A stretch of DNA of 38,651 nt from Gammaproteobacteria bacterium. GTDB taxonomy: Bacteria; Pseudomonadota; Gammaproteobacteria; JAJFKO01. Below are positions 1 through 8,861 of the stretch, one piece after another. Positions within the stretch are counted from its first letter, which is position 1, and the number at the start of each line of letters is the position of its first letter. Position numbers and translations under genes: made by a program. Where the stretch lies: positions 1 through 38,651 of the forward strand of contig JAJFKO010000062.1 in assembly GCA_021773175.1 (NCBI GenBank). Direction: 5' to 3'. The notes under the pieces are model-generated. The model saw nothing but the letters and a program-made list of their open reading frames with translations. It did not search any database and was not told the origin of the DNA.

Positions 1-3000
1 CTTTCATTTTGATAACGTAATGCTATTTTTTCAGGATATTGGGCTGCAGTGCGGACAAACACACTAGCCAAGTTTTTATCGGCATTAACACTAATAACAT
101 TTGCAATACATTGCTCCGCATAAGCTTGACTAACAGCATGGCTCTGTAAATTAATATCGCTAATTTTTTTATTCAATCCATGCTGCGCGATATATTCTAA
201 CAACCTTATATAGTAGGAGATTATATTTTCAATTGTCTCAAGTTTATATAGGTCCGTTTTAAACTCAACATGACCTAGCAGTTGATTTTGTCGATGCTCA
301 ATAGTAAACGTTATATCAAATTTACTAGCCAACACATTCTGTTTGAGTTCTTGTATAAATATATTTTTAAATCGTTCCGGGCATGGTAATGCCGTTGAGT
401 CTTGATAAACAAATACTATAGGAGTAAGGGCAATAATATTTTCAGCGGATTTACTAGTAAGCGCAGATTGAAAATCTTGTAATGCACAATCTTGGAAATC
501 TAAGGCTTCAAGCATAACTTGATGGTTTTTTACCATAAAATCCAACAAACAATGGTCAGGCTCTATGTCTACAGGCAATGGTAATGTATTAACAAAATAT
601 CCCAGTGTATTTTCTATATCAGGGTTGTCGCGATTAGCAAAGGGTACTCCAACAATAAAGCGTTCTTGCTCACATAAAAAGTACATTAATACAGAAAATG
701 CAGAAAACATTAAACTGGAAAAACTAATATTATCCTGTTTTAAATTTTTCTCAATTGTTGCTGTTAAGTTGTTATCGATAGAAAAATACTTATGTGTACC
801 TGCATGAGAAACTCGCTGTCTTTGCTGGAAATCATAGGGTAGCGTTAAGGCATCATAACCTGAAATCTTTTCAACCCATGTGTCTATACTGCCAATAGAC
901 TCTTGGCTTATATAATCACAGAATTCTATTGTAGGCTTATCCACACTTACATCAGAACAAGAGTATTGATGATAGTATTTAACGAGATATTTAATAAGTA
1001 AATGCTCAGACCAACCATCACTAATAAGATGGTGCTGCACTATCGCAAACACATAAGTTTGATCTTCAAGTTGATATAATTGAAAACGCCATAAGGGTTT
1101 TGCATAATCAAAATCTTGATTAATAAATACTTGTAAGTATGCATTTAGCTCTTGTTCGTTAATAAACTGAGCTAATAAATTAACGGTCTCATAAGGAAGA
1201 ATAATTTGTACTAGCTTATCATCATGCTCATCAAAAACCAACCGCATCACTTCGTGTTCTTTGACAAGCATGTTTATTGAATATTCTAAAGCAATAACAT
1301 CAAGCTTTTCTGTAAAATGTAAAACACAAGGTAAATGATACGCTCTTGCTGCAAGCGCATCAGTTTCTTTGAGAAACCAAAGCGCTTTTTGCCGAGAGGA
1401 CATTGGATAAATTTTCTTATTTAATTTTTTACAAAGTTTATTCTTAGTTATTATCTGTTGTGAGGTTAAAACAGCGGCAAGACATTTGATATTACTGTAT
1501 TGAAATATCATGCTAACTTTGCATTGCTTATTTAATATTTTTTGTGTTTGATTAACTAGTTTAACAGCAACTAAAGAATTACCACCAATACTGATAAAAT
1601 CATCTGTAATCGCAATATTTTCAGCATGAAATATCGACTTCCAAATATCTAGCAACGCCAATTCAGTAGATGTCAGCTCATAAGGCTGTTCAGAAATAGA
1701 CTGTGTTATTTGCATTATTTGTAGTTTTTTCTTATCAATTTTGCCATTGATAGTTAGTGGCATATCATCTATATGTATATATCTTGATGGAATCATATAG
1801 ATTGGCAAGTACTGTTTCAATTGGCTCTTTAGCACTTCCTCTTCTTGGATTGCGCCAGTATAAAATGCAATTAAGGCGGCTTGATTATTTAAGTCTCGGA
1901 GCAACACAACATTCTCATCAACACCGTTACATTTAGATAAATGTGTCTGTATACCATCAAGCTCTATACGAAAGCCTCTTAGCTTAATCTGATTATCAAA
2001 ACGTCCTAAATAATATAAAACACCATTTCTGTCTTTTCTTACACAGTCACCAGTTTTGTATAACCGTACTATACCTAGTCCAGGAAGTTCTACCATCACA
2101 AAACAATTTGCAGTTAACTCCTCATTATTGATATAACCACGAGCTAAACCAGTCCCCGCAATATAAAGCTCCCCTTCTTCACCAGGCAAACAAGGTAATT
2201 GCTGTTTGTTTAAAACATATAACTCAATATTATCTATCGCTTCACCAATTGGCACCTCATCATTCACACAATTACGACAGTCCCAATGACTAACATCAAT
2301 GGCAGCCTCTGTTGGTCCATATAGATTATATAATTCGGCATCCAACAATGAATAGAAATGTTGCACGTGAGAAATATGTAATGCTTCGCCACTACAAAAT
2401 GTTTGACGTATCGAAGAGCACTCACCTTTATTTAGTGTGTTTAAAAAAATTGAGAGCATGGGTGGTACAAAATGTAAAGTTGTAACCTTATATTGTTGAA
2501 TAGTGTCTATTAGATAATGAGCGTCAGTATGGCCTTCAGGCTTTGCTAATACTAGACTTGCTCCTGTTATTAATGGCCACAACAATTCCCATACTGAAAC
2601 ATCAAAAGAAATTGGCGTCTTTTGTAAAACAACATCATCTCTGTTAAGAGAAAATGATTTCTGCATCCATACAATACGATTAGTTAGTGCTTGGTGCTCA
2701 ACCATAACACCTTTAGGTCTCCCGGTAGAACCGGAGGTAAATAAAACATATGCCAAGTCTTCTGGCTGAACATTTAAATTTAAGTTTTCAGTTGCATACG
2801 GCTCAAGCAAGAGGTTATCTAAAGTTATTAATTTGCTTGCGGTAATAGCAGTATTAGCCAGGTTATCGGTGCTAACACAAAGCTTAGCACAACTATCTTC
2901 AAGCATTGTATTGATACGTGACCCTGGCAACGATTTTTCTAACGGTAGATATGCAGCACCAATTTTAAATATGCCAAGAATACAAACTAAAAGTTCAAAT

Positions 3001-3209
3001 GAACGCTCTAGATGTAGTGCAACAACATTACCTTTTAACACACCATGCTTTTGCAGACAGTAAGCAAATTGATTAGCTTTTTGATTTAACTCGGTATAAC
3101 TGAGTGTTTCCTCACAAAAGTATATTGCAATATTATCACCGGCATCGTCAGCTTGTTTTTCAAAAAAATGATGTAATGGTGTTGCGTTTGCATTTCCGTA
3201 AACTAACAA
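1..3209 (-). CDS. Nonribosomal peptide synthetase, first module A-T-C then start of second A domain (3' end outside window)
   Basis: The frame stays open from a TTG start at 3209 to the left edge (about 1069 residues visible). The start is chosen because GGAGAG lies 7 nt upstream and an in-frame TAG closes the frame just before it. Domains in order: adenylation (about 1-500) with FTSGSTGRPKG near 156, YGPTEAA, YKTGD, GRFDNQIKLRGFRIELDGI near 408 and NGKID near 490; carrier protein with GGNSL near 541 (phosphopantetheine Ser); condensation (about 615-1040) with active-site HHLISDGW near 726 and NTLPL near 873; then the beginning of another adenylation domain. There is no leading C domain, so this is an initiation module. 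My hand-read specificity code is D-V-W-H-F-S-L-I-D-K, the pattern of serine-activating domains such as EntF. It assembles a peptide of unknown identity in the cytoplasm; the final product cannot be told. Confidence 0.95.
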   Translation of the reverse strand, partial: MLVYGNANATPLHHFFEKQADDAGDNIAIYFCEETLSYTELNQKANQFAYCLQKHGVLKGNVVALHLERSFELLVCILGIFKIGAAYLPLEKSLPGSRINTMLEDSCAKLCVSTDNLANTAITASKLITLDNLLLEPYATENLNLNVQPEDLAYVLFTSGSTGRPKGVMVEHQALTNRIVWMQKSFSLNRDDVVLQKTPISFDVSVWELLWPLITGASLVLAKPEGHTDAHYLIDTIQQYKVTTLHFVPPMLSIFLNTLNKGECSSIRQTFCSGEALHISHVQHFYSLLDAELYNLYGPTEAAIDVSHWDCRNCVNDEVPIGEAIDNIELYVLNKQQLPCLPGEEGELYIAGTGLARGYINNEELTANCFVMVELPGLGIVRLYKTGDCVRKDRNGVLYYLGRFDNQIKLRGFRIELDGIQTHLSKCNGVDENVVLLRDLNNQAALIAFYTGAIQEEEVLKSQLKQYLPIYMIPSRYIHIDDMPLTINGKIDKKKLQIMQITQSISEQPYELTSTELALLDIWKSIFHAENIAITDDFISIGGNSLVAVKLVNQTQKILNKQCKVSMIFQYSNIKCLAAVLTSQQIITKNKLCKKLNKKIYPMSSRQKALWFLKETDALAARAYHLPCVLHFTEKLDVIALEYSINMLVKEHEVMRLVFDEHDDKLVQIILPYETVNLLAQFINEQELNAYLQVFINQDFDYAKPLWRFQLYQLEDQTYVFAIVQHHLISDGWSEHLLIKYLVKYYHQYSCSDVSVDKPTIEFCDYISQESIGSIDTWVEKISGYDALTLPYDFQQRQRVSHAGTHKYFSIDNNLTATIEKNLKQDNISFSSLMFSAFSVLMYFLCEQERFIVGVPFANRDNPDIENTLGYFVNTLPLPVDIEPDHCLLDFMVKNHQVMLEALDFQDCALQDFQSALTSKSAENIIALTPIVFVYQDSTALPCPERFKNIFIQELKQNVLASKFDITFTIEHRQNQLLGHVEFKTDLYKLETIENIISYYIRLLEYIAQHGLNKKISDINLQSHAVSQAYAEQCIANVISVNADKNLASVFVRTAAQYPEKIALRYQNE

Positions 3210-3265
3210 CGTAGTACTCTCCGTTCTAAAACCCTACCTAACGTTTCATTTTTTCGCAAAGTTTA

Positions 3266-3296
3266 ACATGAGTAATAAAACATCTATTACTCATGT
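3266..3296. promoter_or_regulatory. Perfect 12-bp inverted repeat upstream of the NRPS gene
   Basis: ACATGAGTAATA (3266-3277) and its exact complement (3285-3296) are separated by 7 nt. It lies 57 nt upstream of the NRPS start in the 240-bp gap between the NRPS and the next leftward gene. No T-run follows either arm, so a terminator is less likely than an operator or a leader hairpin. Nothing else recognisable was seen in this gap. Confidence 0.5.
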
Positions 3297-3449
3297 CAGC
3301 TCTATGGCTTCATTTCGCGTAAGTTCTGTTATTCTTTAAAGTAAGATACTCTAATATCATTAGCCTTGCTGTTTCTTATAATATTTTATTGGCAGCTATG
3401 AACTTACAATATTGATAGTTTATATCATAAATTATAGAACTATATTCAG

Positions 3450-4004
3450 TTACTGCTGTATAATTTTACCACCGGTCACTTTTCCAGAAATCACCGAGCC
3501 TGCAGACAAATATACGGTTCCATGCCCAGAACTAAATTTGATATTGCCATTTACTTTACTAGCAGTTAGATACAATGACGCATTCTGATCAGAGTCGACA
3601 TTAATAGCTTGGGTAGTAGTGCTGTTTAATTTAGCAACGGGTGAATGAAGCGTTAGAACTCCATTAATTACTGTATTAGTTGCAACTAAATTACCTGTAA
3701 TAATAGTACTATTATCAAGTGTCGTATTAGTAATGCCAGCATCCCCTTTTATATACACATTATGGATAACACCACCTTTAATATTTGCTTCACCTGTAAT
3801 ATTAGCGTAATCATCAATAATCGTGCCCGTGGTTGACAGTATCCCTGAAACAATTATATTTTTGATTTCTCCGCTTGAACAATAAGTTTTACCAACATAG
3901 TGATTACCAAAATGAATTTCTGAATGACAAATATCTTGTGCCTGAGCATTGATAAAGAAAATCAATAAAAAAGTTAATGGTAAAATCAATAGTTTTAAAC
4001 TCAT
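3450..4004 (-). CDS. Secreted repetitive protein, probable beta-solenoid
   Basis: A 184-residue protein of unrecognised family. The start is the ATG at 4004 because GGGAGA sits 7 nt upstream; an upstream in-frame TTG would place that ribosome site inside the gene. Residues 1-22 form a signal peptide (Lys, then a Leu/Ile/Phe-rich core ending AQAQ), so it is exported. The rest is a run of short strands rich in Gly, Asn, Thr, Ile and Val (for example ITGEANIKGG, VYIKGDAGI, STIITGNLVA, GVLTLHS, VNGNIKF, VYLSAGSVISG) spaced as expected for a right-handed beta-helix or bactofilin-like fold. Two Cys lie near the mature N-terminus and could form a disulphide. It sits between the NRPS and a divergent membrane protease; a cell-surface role is inference only. 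Confidence 0.75.
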   Translation of the reverse strand: MSLKLLILPLTFLLIFFINAQAQDICHSEIHFGNHYVGKTYCSSGEIKNIIVSGILSTTGTIIDDYANITGEANIKGGVIHNVYIKGDAGITNTTLDNSTIITGNLVATNTVINGVLTLHSPVAKLNSTTTQAINVDSDQNASLYLTASKVNGNIKFSSGHGTVYLSAGSVISGKVTGGKIIQQ

Positions 4005-4380
4005 TGCATATTCTCCCAAGTTATTATTAATTCTAAAATTATTGTTAAACTTATTTAGATTAGGTTACGCAGTGCTTCGTTGACTTATATTTCAACCCTT
4101 GTAAGTATTTTTGCTAATTAATGCTATGTGTACACATAGTTCCCAATAAAATTACGTTTTTCTTTATGTCACACCTTGACTTTATGGTCGAATCTTAGCA
4201 CTACCAGTTAACGAAATAAACATAAAAAAGTTTTTAACTGTGAAAAAATACAATGTATTTCGCCACAAAAATGACGAAAAGTTTAAATTTCAACTCCATC
4301 TTCTTTGTTTTTAATGACAAATCTAAATTAGCGTAGTACCTTAGCGTAACTTTTATATTTTCAGGACTTACTCAAGGCTT
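4005..4380. other. Intergenic stretch between two divergent genes
   Basis: These 376 AT-rich bases separate the leftward secreted-protein gene from the rightward CPBP gene. Apart from the 16-bp palindrome at 4124-4139 and a single AGGACTTAC motif at about 4363 (the end sequence of the short element family seen elsewhere in the window), I see no gene, RNA or clear promoter. Confidence 0.6.
4124..4139. promoter_or_regulatory. 16-bp perfect palindrome, candidate operator
   Basis: CTATGTGTACACATAG reads identically on both strands. It lies 120 nt upstream of the secreted-protein start and about 240 nt upstream of the divergent CPBP gene, a position suited to a dimeric regulator. The regulator is unknown. 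Confidence 0.4.
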
Positions 4381-5229
4381 ATGAGCTCTAAACTATTTCG
4401 TCATGACGTTGCATTATTTTTCATCTTAACGCTTTTATTTTCAGCAACAGTATGGATCATCTTATTACCAAGCATTCAGCACGACTTACATATTTCTCTT
4501 TCAGCAAACTTTTTCTGGTTAGGTGAAGCAGCACCGGGATTGGTTGCAATATTACTTTCGTTACTCCAAGACGGTAAAACTGGCGTTAAAGAATTATTAC
4601 GCCCCATCTTATATTGGCGTATAAAACCTCTTTATCTTTATATAATTTTTATTTGTATCCCTTTTTACTATTTAGCATTGATCGGTTATTCCGCTATATT
4701 TGGCGCTCATATTACAAAATTCACCACCCTCTATGCGCAAATAAAGACCCCTATTTTGCATTTACCTGCAATCTGGTTGTTACTTGAACTAAGTGTAATT
4801 TATTTAGTTTGTGAAGAAATTGGCTGGCGAGGCTTTGCTTTAAAGAAATTGCTCAATAAATATAATCCTCTGTATGCTGCATTTATTATCGGTATTTTTT
4901 GGGCCTTATTTCATATGCCATTGCTTATTAGCAACTGGGCTCATGTAACTACTAACTATTTACTCTTTTATATTCTCTTTACAATTATTGACAGTATCTT
5001 TTTCGCATGGCTCTACATTGAAACTAGATATAGTCTTATATACGTTGGAATAATTCATGGCCTGACAAACCTACTCGGTACTTTCGCACCATCAATTTTA
5101 TCTCCTGTTGGTCAAGGAGAAGACTATCCTTTTATTATTATGCGCTTAATTATCATTGTTCCATGTCTCATATATTTACTTAAAAAAAGAGGGGGGGGGC
5201 TCTCAAAGCCTGGAGCATGCCAGAATTAG
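4381..5229 (+). CDS. CPBP-family intramembrane metalloprotease (CAAX protease-like)
   Basis: A 282-residue, very hydrophobic protein with about eight membrane segments. The CPBP (Abi) signature is complete: EEIGWRGFALKKL (about 144-156) supplies the paired glutamates and arginine, FHMPLL (about 177-182) the first histidine, and HGLTNLLG (about 226-233) the second. Members cleave or bind prenylated or peptide substrates in the membrane; some protect against or process peptide antibiotics. Nearby peptide synthetase and efflux genes make a self-protection or maturation role possible, but that is inference. The last 15 or so codons follow an A7 and a G9 tract, so the C-terminal tail is prone to slippage. 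The ATG at 4381 has only a weak AGG ahead of it. Confidence 0.85.
   Translation: MSSKLFRHDVALFFILTLLFSATVWIILLPSIQHDLHISLSANFFWLGEAAPGLVAILLSLLQDGKTGVKELLRPILYWRIKPLYLYIIFICIPFYYLALIGYSAIFGAHITKFTTLYAQIKTPILHLPAIWLLLELSVIYLVCEEIGWRGFALKKLLNKYNPLYAAFIIGIFWALFHMPLLISNWAHVTTNYLLFYILFTIIDSIFFAWLYIETRYSLIYVGIIHGLTNLLGTFAPSILSPVGQGEDYPFIIMRLIIIVPCLIYLLKKRGGGLSKPGACQN
5182..5199 (+). repeat. Adjacent A7 and G9 homopolymer tracts inside the CPBP gene
   Basis: Seven A (5182-5188), GA, then nine G (5191-5199) lie 30 nt before the stop codon. Loss or gain of one G would replace the last eight residues by tails of about 20 residues in the two other frames. This is the only long G tract in the window. 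Confidence 0.7.
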
Positions 5230-5272
5230 CATCAACATACAGGTATATCTGAAGTAGAGAGTTTAGATGAGA

Positions 5273-6187
5273 CTAGGAAATTGCTTCCACTGATTTTTGA
5301 ACCAGTATAAGCCCAAACATGCCTTGAGTTAATTTTCCATCAGCATCTAATTTATGTAAGTGTCCAATAGTTTCTTTATATTCAATAACCGTCCATCCTG
5401 CATCTTGATATGACTTATAAAGTGCTTTTGATTGCGGCAAGTATGTAAAGTTTTCAGGGGAACTATATAGCTCAGAGGAAATCGGATAAACGATAAAGTG
5501 CAATCCATTTATTGCTGTCACCGCACGCAATTCTTCAAGCAAACTTGGTATTCTTTCAGGTTGTAAAAACTGTAACGAAACTGTTGAGACAATTAGCTCA
5601 TACTGTTTTGCGTCTAGCTCTAAAGGTGTATTTAAATCATAAGGTGTTGTTGAAATATTAGTTAATTGTTCTTGCTCTATAATCTGATTAATTCCATTAA
5701 GTGATGTTACGTTATGATCTATACCATGAACTTGATGCCCTAGAAGAGATAAAAACAGCAGATTCCTACCTTTTCCACAGCCCACATCTAAAATATTTAA
5801 CGCTTTTTTATCCTGTAAATAAGTAAAATAATAAGTTAATAAATCACTATGTACATTGCCAAGTTTATATTTTTTTGCAAAATAACGATGCGGCTTACAT
5901 AAAAATTTTAAACTCATTTTGAATTGTGATGATACAGGAATAATCTTGTGCCAACTTGAAGGCGGAATAAGAATCTCTCGATGTTGTTGATTCAGACTTT
6001 TTCTTAAGAGCTCTTTATTATCACCATCCAAAAAAATTACATCACATTCACCCGACAGAAGGGTTAAAGCTGCCCATGAACCCTCCTTTGTACTGTGTTT
6101 TTCAAGAAAAAACTGTTTTTTCTTATCTTTTGGAAACTCAATATCTACTTCTTTATAGCATAACAAGTCTGTGTTGGAATATGGCAT
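5273..6187 (-). CDS. tehB: TehB-like SAM-dependent methyltransferase with N-terminal cupin-like domain
   Basis: A 304-residue protein. Residues 1-105 form the small beta-barrel domain found in the long form of TehB (as in Haemophilus), with FLEKHSTKEGSW and IPPSSWHKI matching conserved turns. Residues 125-300 form a class I methyltransferase with SAM motif ILDVGCGKGRN (132-142), a GIDHN acidic loop and YDLN. TehB methylates tellurite and related oxyanions in the cytoplasm and gives tellurite resistance; its natural substrate is debated. The ATG at 6187 has AAGAGG four nt upstream. It lies in the accessory segment beside the MFS pump, transcribed in the same direction but separated from it by a MITE-like element. 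Confidence 0.88.
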   Translation of the reverse strand: MPYSNTDLLCYKEVDIEFPKDKKKQFFLEKHSTKEGSWAALTLLSGECDVIFLDGDNKELLRKSLNQQHREILIPPSSWHKIIPVSSQFKMSLKFLCKPHRYFAKKYKLGNVHSDLLTYYFTYLQDKKALNILDVGCGKGRNLLFLSLLGHQVHGIDHNVTSLNGINQIIEQEQLTNISTTPYDLNTPLELDAKQYELIVSTVSLQFLQPERIPSLLEELRAVTAINGLHFIVYPISSELYSSPENFTYLPQSKALYKSYQDAGWTVIEYKETIGHLHKLDADGKLTQGMFGLILVQKSVEAIS

Positions 6188-6227
6188 ATAACCTCTTAAT
6201 AATAACTATTATTACATTAAGTCATTC

Positions 6228-6390
6228 TATACTCGCCGTATTATGGTTTTCTAGTTTTATACTTGCTCTTTTTTGCCCTATTGGGTATTTAAATTTTGCC
6301 AATAGTCTCGCTATTACCGGCAATTTAAGCACCCAATAAAACAAAAATCGCGTTGTCTAATTCCTGGAAAACCATAATACGACGAGTATA
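6228..6390. mobile_element. 163-bp MITE-like palindromic element with TA target duplication
   Basis: The two ends are imperfect inverted repeats of about 26 bp sharing ACTCG(C/T)CGTATTATGG and the following TTTTC, with a TA dinucleotide directly outside each end. The interior is also dyad-symmetric (CTATTGGGTATTTAA... against ...TTAAGCACCCAATA around a TCTCG turn at about 6308), so the whole element can fold into one long hairpin. There is no coding capacity. Size, palindromy and TA flanks suit a non-autonomous element moved by an IS630/Tc1-mariner transposase; no such transposase is in the window. It fills the gap between the MFS gene and tehB. Confidence 0.7.
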
Positions 6391-6408
6391 TATTAAATAT
6401 ATCTAACA

Positions 6409-7758
6409 TTATAATTTTTTTGGCAGCAAATAAAAAAGCAATATCATTGCCAATGACAGAATAATATTAAATATCATGCAATATGCAAACCCTATAAAGA
6501 AATTTTTTGGCAATTCTGCTAATGAACCAAGCACCGCCACACCTAAAGCTGATCCTAAAAACCCACAAGTAAATAAAACGCCCATTGCTGTGCCTCGTTT
6601 TTCAGCAGCAACACTGCTTAGGCTTGCTGTTGCTGTTGCCGGAATGAGAAGCACGGTAGAGAGACCAGCAATCGCTAAACAAATGCAGACATACCATAAA
6701 GCATGAAACATTGGCATTAATGCTAAAAGTATATTAGCCAAAAGCATTAATACTAATCCCCAGAAGATGGGGGAACGGCTACCTTTAGCATCAATCAATC
6801 GACCCACAGGCGTCGCAAAAACAGCTATCATTGCGGTTAATACCAACATGATAAAACCAGCAATCAATGCGGAATAACCCAGCGCATGTTGTAGTAACAA
6901 TCCAATTAAAAATAACCAACCAAAATATATAAAATTAATCATCAAGCGCATCGCTAGAATTGCACTAAAAGCCTGATTCAGTAATAGTCTTAGGTTGATT
7001 AATGGTGCTGTAGATCTAAACTCACGATATACAAAAAATCCTAAACTAACAATAGATAAAACGATAAAACCTAGAAACCCTATTGAACCAAAACCAAACC
7101 GTGAAATTTCATTAAAAGCAGTAATTAGAGCAAAAAGTCCAATGCTCAAGGCTAATAAAGGCAATAATTCTATGTCGCGGTCTCCGCTACCGACGTCCTC
7201 AGGTAAATAGATTTGGATAATTAAAAAAGCCAATATCGCGATAGGCACATTAATAAAAAATATCCAGTGCCAACTTAATAAATGAATAATAATGCCACCA
7301 AAGGTCGGACCCAATGCTTGCGAAATACCGGCAATAGAAATAACTAAGCCAATAGCAAAACCTTGTTTTTCTTTTGGAAAGATATTTCGCGCAATGATCG
7401 GTCCATTCGGAAAAATAAAACCAACACACGCGCCTTGAATAACACGACTGATCACAATACTCCATGGACCATGAGAAAGACCAACGGCAATAGATGATAG
7501 AGCAAATAATATTAAGGCATACTGAAATATCTTTTTGCGGCTAAAGGTATCACCACAACGCCCGCCAAAAGCCATCATCGCTGCGGCCGCAATAGTAAAA
7601 CCATCAACAATCCATTGAGCAGATGAAAGCGTCATTGATAAACTATGTGCTATATCAGCAACCGCAAGATTAATTGCAGTCATATCAACATCAACGATAA
7701 AGATGGAAATTGCTATGGCGACGAATATCAGCCACCGATGCTTGAAAGATAATGTCAT
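6409..7758 (-). CDS. MFS drug/metabolite efflux transporter, DHA2-type
   Basis: A 449-residue integral membrane protein. Motifs of proton-driven exporters are present: DVDMTAINLAVADI in segment 1, the loop GGRCGDTFSRKKIF (about 65-78) matching the MFS motif GxLaDrxGrkxxl, and the antiporter motif C-like GISQALGPTFGG (about 148-159). It would export a small hydrophobic compound or drug out of the cytoplasm. The divergent LysR gene begins 89 bp away, the classic arrangement for a regulator controlling its target. Proximity to the peptide synthetase makes export of that product a reasonable guess, but no direct evidence links them. The ATG start at 7758 has a weak ribosome site. Confidence 0.88.
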   Translation of the reverse strand: MTLSFKHRWLIFVAIAISIFIVDVDMTAINLAVADIAHSLSMTLSSAQWIVDGFTIAAAAMMAFGGRCGDTFSRKKIFQYALILFALSSIAVGLSHGPWSIVISRVIQGACVGFIFPNGPIIARNIFPKEKQGFAIGLVISIAGISQALGPTFGGIIIHLLSWHWIFFINVPIAILAFLIIQIYLPEDVGSGDRDIELLPLLALSIGLFALITAFNEISRFGFGSIGFLGFIVLSIVSLGFFVYREFRSTAPLINLRLLLNQAFSAILAMRLMINFIYFGWLFLIGLLLQHALGYSALIAGFIMLVLTAMIAVFATPVGRLIDAKGSRSPIFWGLVLMLLANILLALMPMFHALWYVCICLAIAGLSTVLLIPATATASLSSVAAEKRGTAMGVLFTCGFLGSALGVAVLGSLAELPKNFFIGFAYCMIFNIILSLAMILLFYLLPKKL

Positions 7759-7847
7759 AGTAGTTAATGCTCTATTGTGAATTAAACGCTTATGGTATTA
7801 TAAAAATTATATTTTTTCTATTAACGACATTTATAGACATAATAACT

Positions 7848-8774
7848 ATGACTGATTTATCAAAAATTAATTTAAATTTATTACTTGCTTTAAATGCATT
7901 GCTCAACCATTGTCATGTAACACAGGCAGCTAACTCATTCAATATTAGCCAAGCAGCCATGAGCGCATCACTGAAGCAACTGCGTGAAATTTATCAAGAT
8001 GAGCTGTTGGTCCGCGGACAAAAAAGTCAAATGACCTTAACACCATTAGCCGAGTCACTACAGATTCCTGTGCGACTTGCATTAGATAATATTCAGAAAA
8101 TATTTCATAACCCTTCCGAGTTCAATCCCGACATTTCTTCAAGAGTATTTCATATTGGAATGTCAGACTATATCGCTTTTGTCATCATGCCAAAGCTTAT
8201 GTCATATCTTAATAAACATGCACCTAATATCCAAATCGTTCAATATACTATTAATCACATTGATTCTTTAGCACCATTTGAGAATGAAGCTATTGACCTT
8301 GTTTTTGGAAATTCTAAAGAGGCTCCCGATAATTTAATATCACAAACTTTGTTTTCAGATGAAGGAGTGATTGTTGCTGATAGAAACCATCCAATTATGA
8401 AAAACGATGATATAACAATAGACTCTATCGCCGACTATCCACAAATTTTTGTCAGCATAGAAGGCAAACCACGCAAGAATTTTATTTATGAATATCTATT
8501 AGAACAAGGTTTGAAACCTACTGTATCACTATTTACATCACAAACTTTAATCGCTCTACAAACATTAGCTGGCACAAACTTTATTACTCATTCTGTTACA
8601 CGACTTGCAAAGCCTTTATTGCAATCTCATCAACTTGCTATGCGTGAAGTTCCTTACAAGCATTTTCCAAAATATGAAGCTAAGCAATATTGGCATGAGA
8701 AAATGCAAAATGACTCTGGTCATTATTGGCTACGTAATACCATAAAAGTTATTTGTAATAAACATGAAGCTTAA
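7848..8774 (+). CDS. LysR-family transcriptional regulator
   Basis: A 308-residue protein. The start is placed at the ATG at 7848, giving the usual LysR length; an earlier ATG at 7767 would add 27 hydrophobic residues before the helix-turn-helix. Residues 1-65 form the winged helix-turn-helix (LNLLLALNALLNHCHVTQAA, SQAAMSASLKQL, LLVRGQ), closest in style to the NodD/SyrM-like group. Residues 90-300 are the periplasmic-binding-like effector domain. It probably binds the 89-bp region shared with the divergent MFS gene and controls it, and itself, in response to a small ligand. The ligand cannot be told from the sequence. Confidence 0.9.
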   Translation: MTDLSKINLNLLLALNALLNHCHVTQAANSFNISQAAMSASLKQLREIYQDELLVRGQKSQMTLTPLAESLQIPVRLALDNIQKIFHNPSEFNPDISSRVFHIGMSDYIAFVIMPKLMSYLNKHAPNIQIVQYTINHIDSLAPFENEAIDLVFGNSKEAPDNLISQTLFSDEGVIVADRNHPIMKNDDITIDSIADYPQIFVSIEGKPRKNFIYEYLLEQGLKPTVSLFTSQTLIALQTLAGTNFITHSVTRLAKPLLQSHQLAMREVPYKHFPKYEAKQYWHEKMQNDSGHYWLRNTIKVICNKHEA

Positions 8775-8786
8775 CCTTCATGTTTA
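8759..8786. terminator. Hairpin overlapping the end of the LysR gene
   Basis: TAAACATGAAG and CTTCATGTTTA are perfect 11-bp arms around CTTAAC, and the stop codon lies in the hairpin. There is no following T-run on the + strand, so it may stabilise the 3' end or act as a weak terminator between convergent genes. Confidence 0.4.
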
Positions 8787-8861
8787 GATGGCCGATAACA
8801 GGTTGAAATATAATCTACTTATCTTTTGATAAAGTTTTAATAATCTACAACGTTTTATTGC

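Noticed and set aside
565-807. Short + strand frames inside the NRPS region (also 2833-3063)
   Set aside because: They are antisense to conserved adenylation and condensation motifs.
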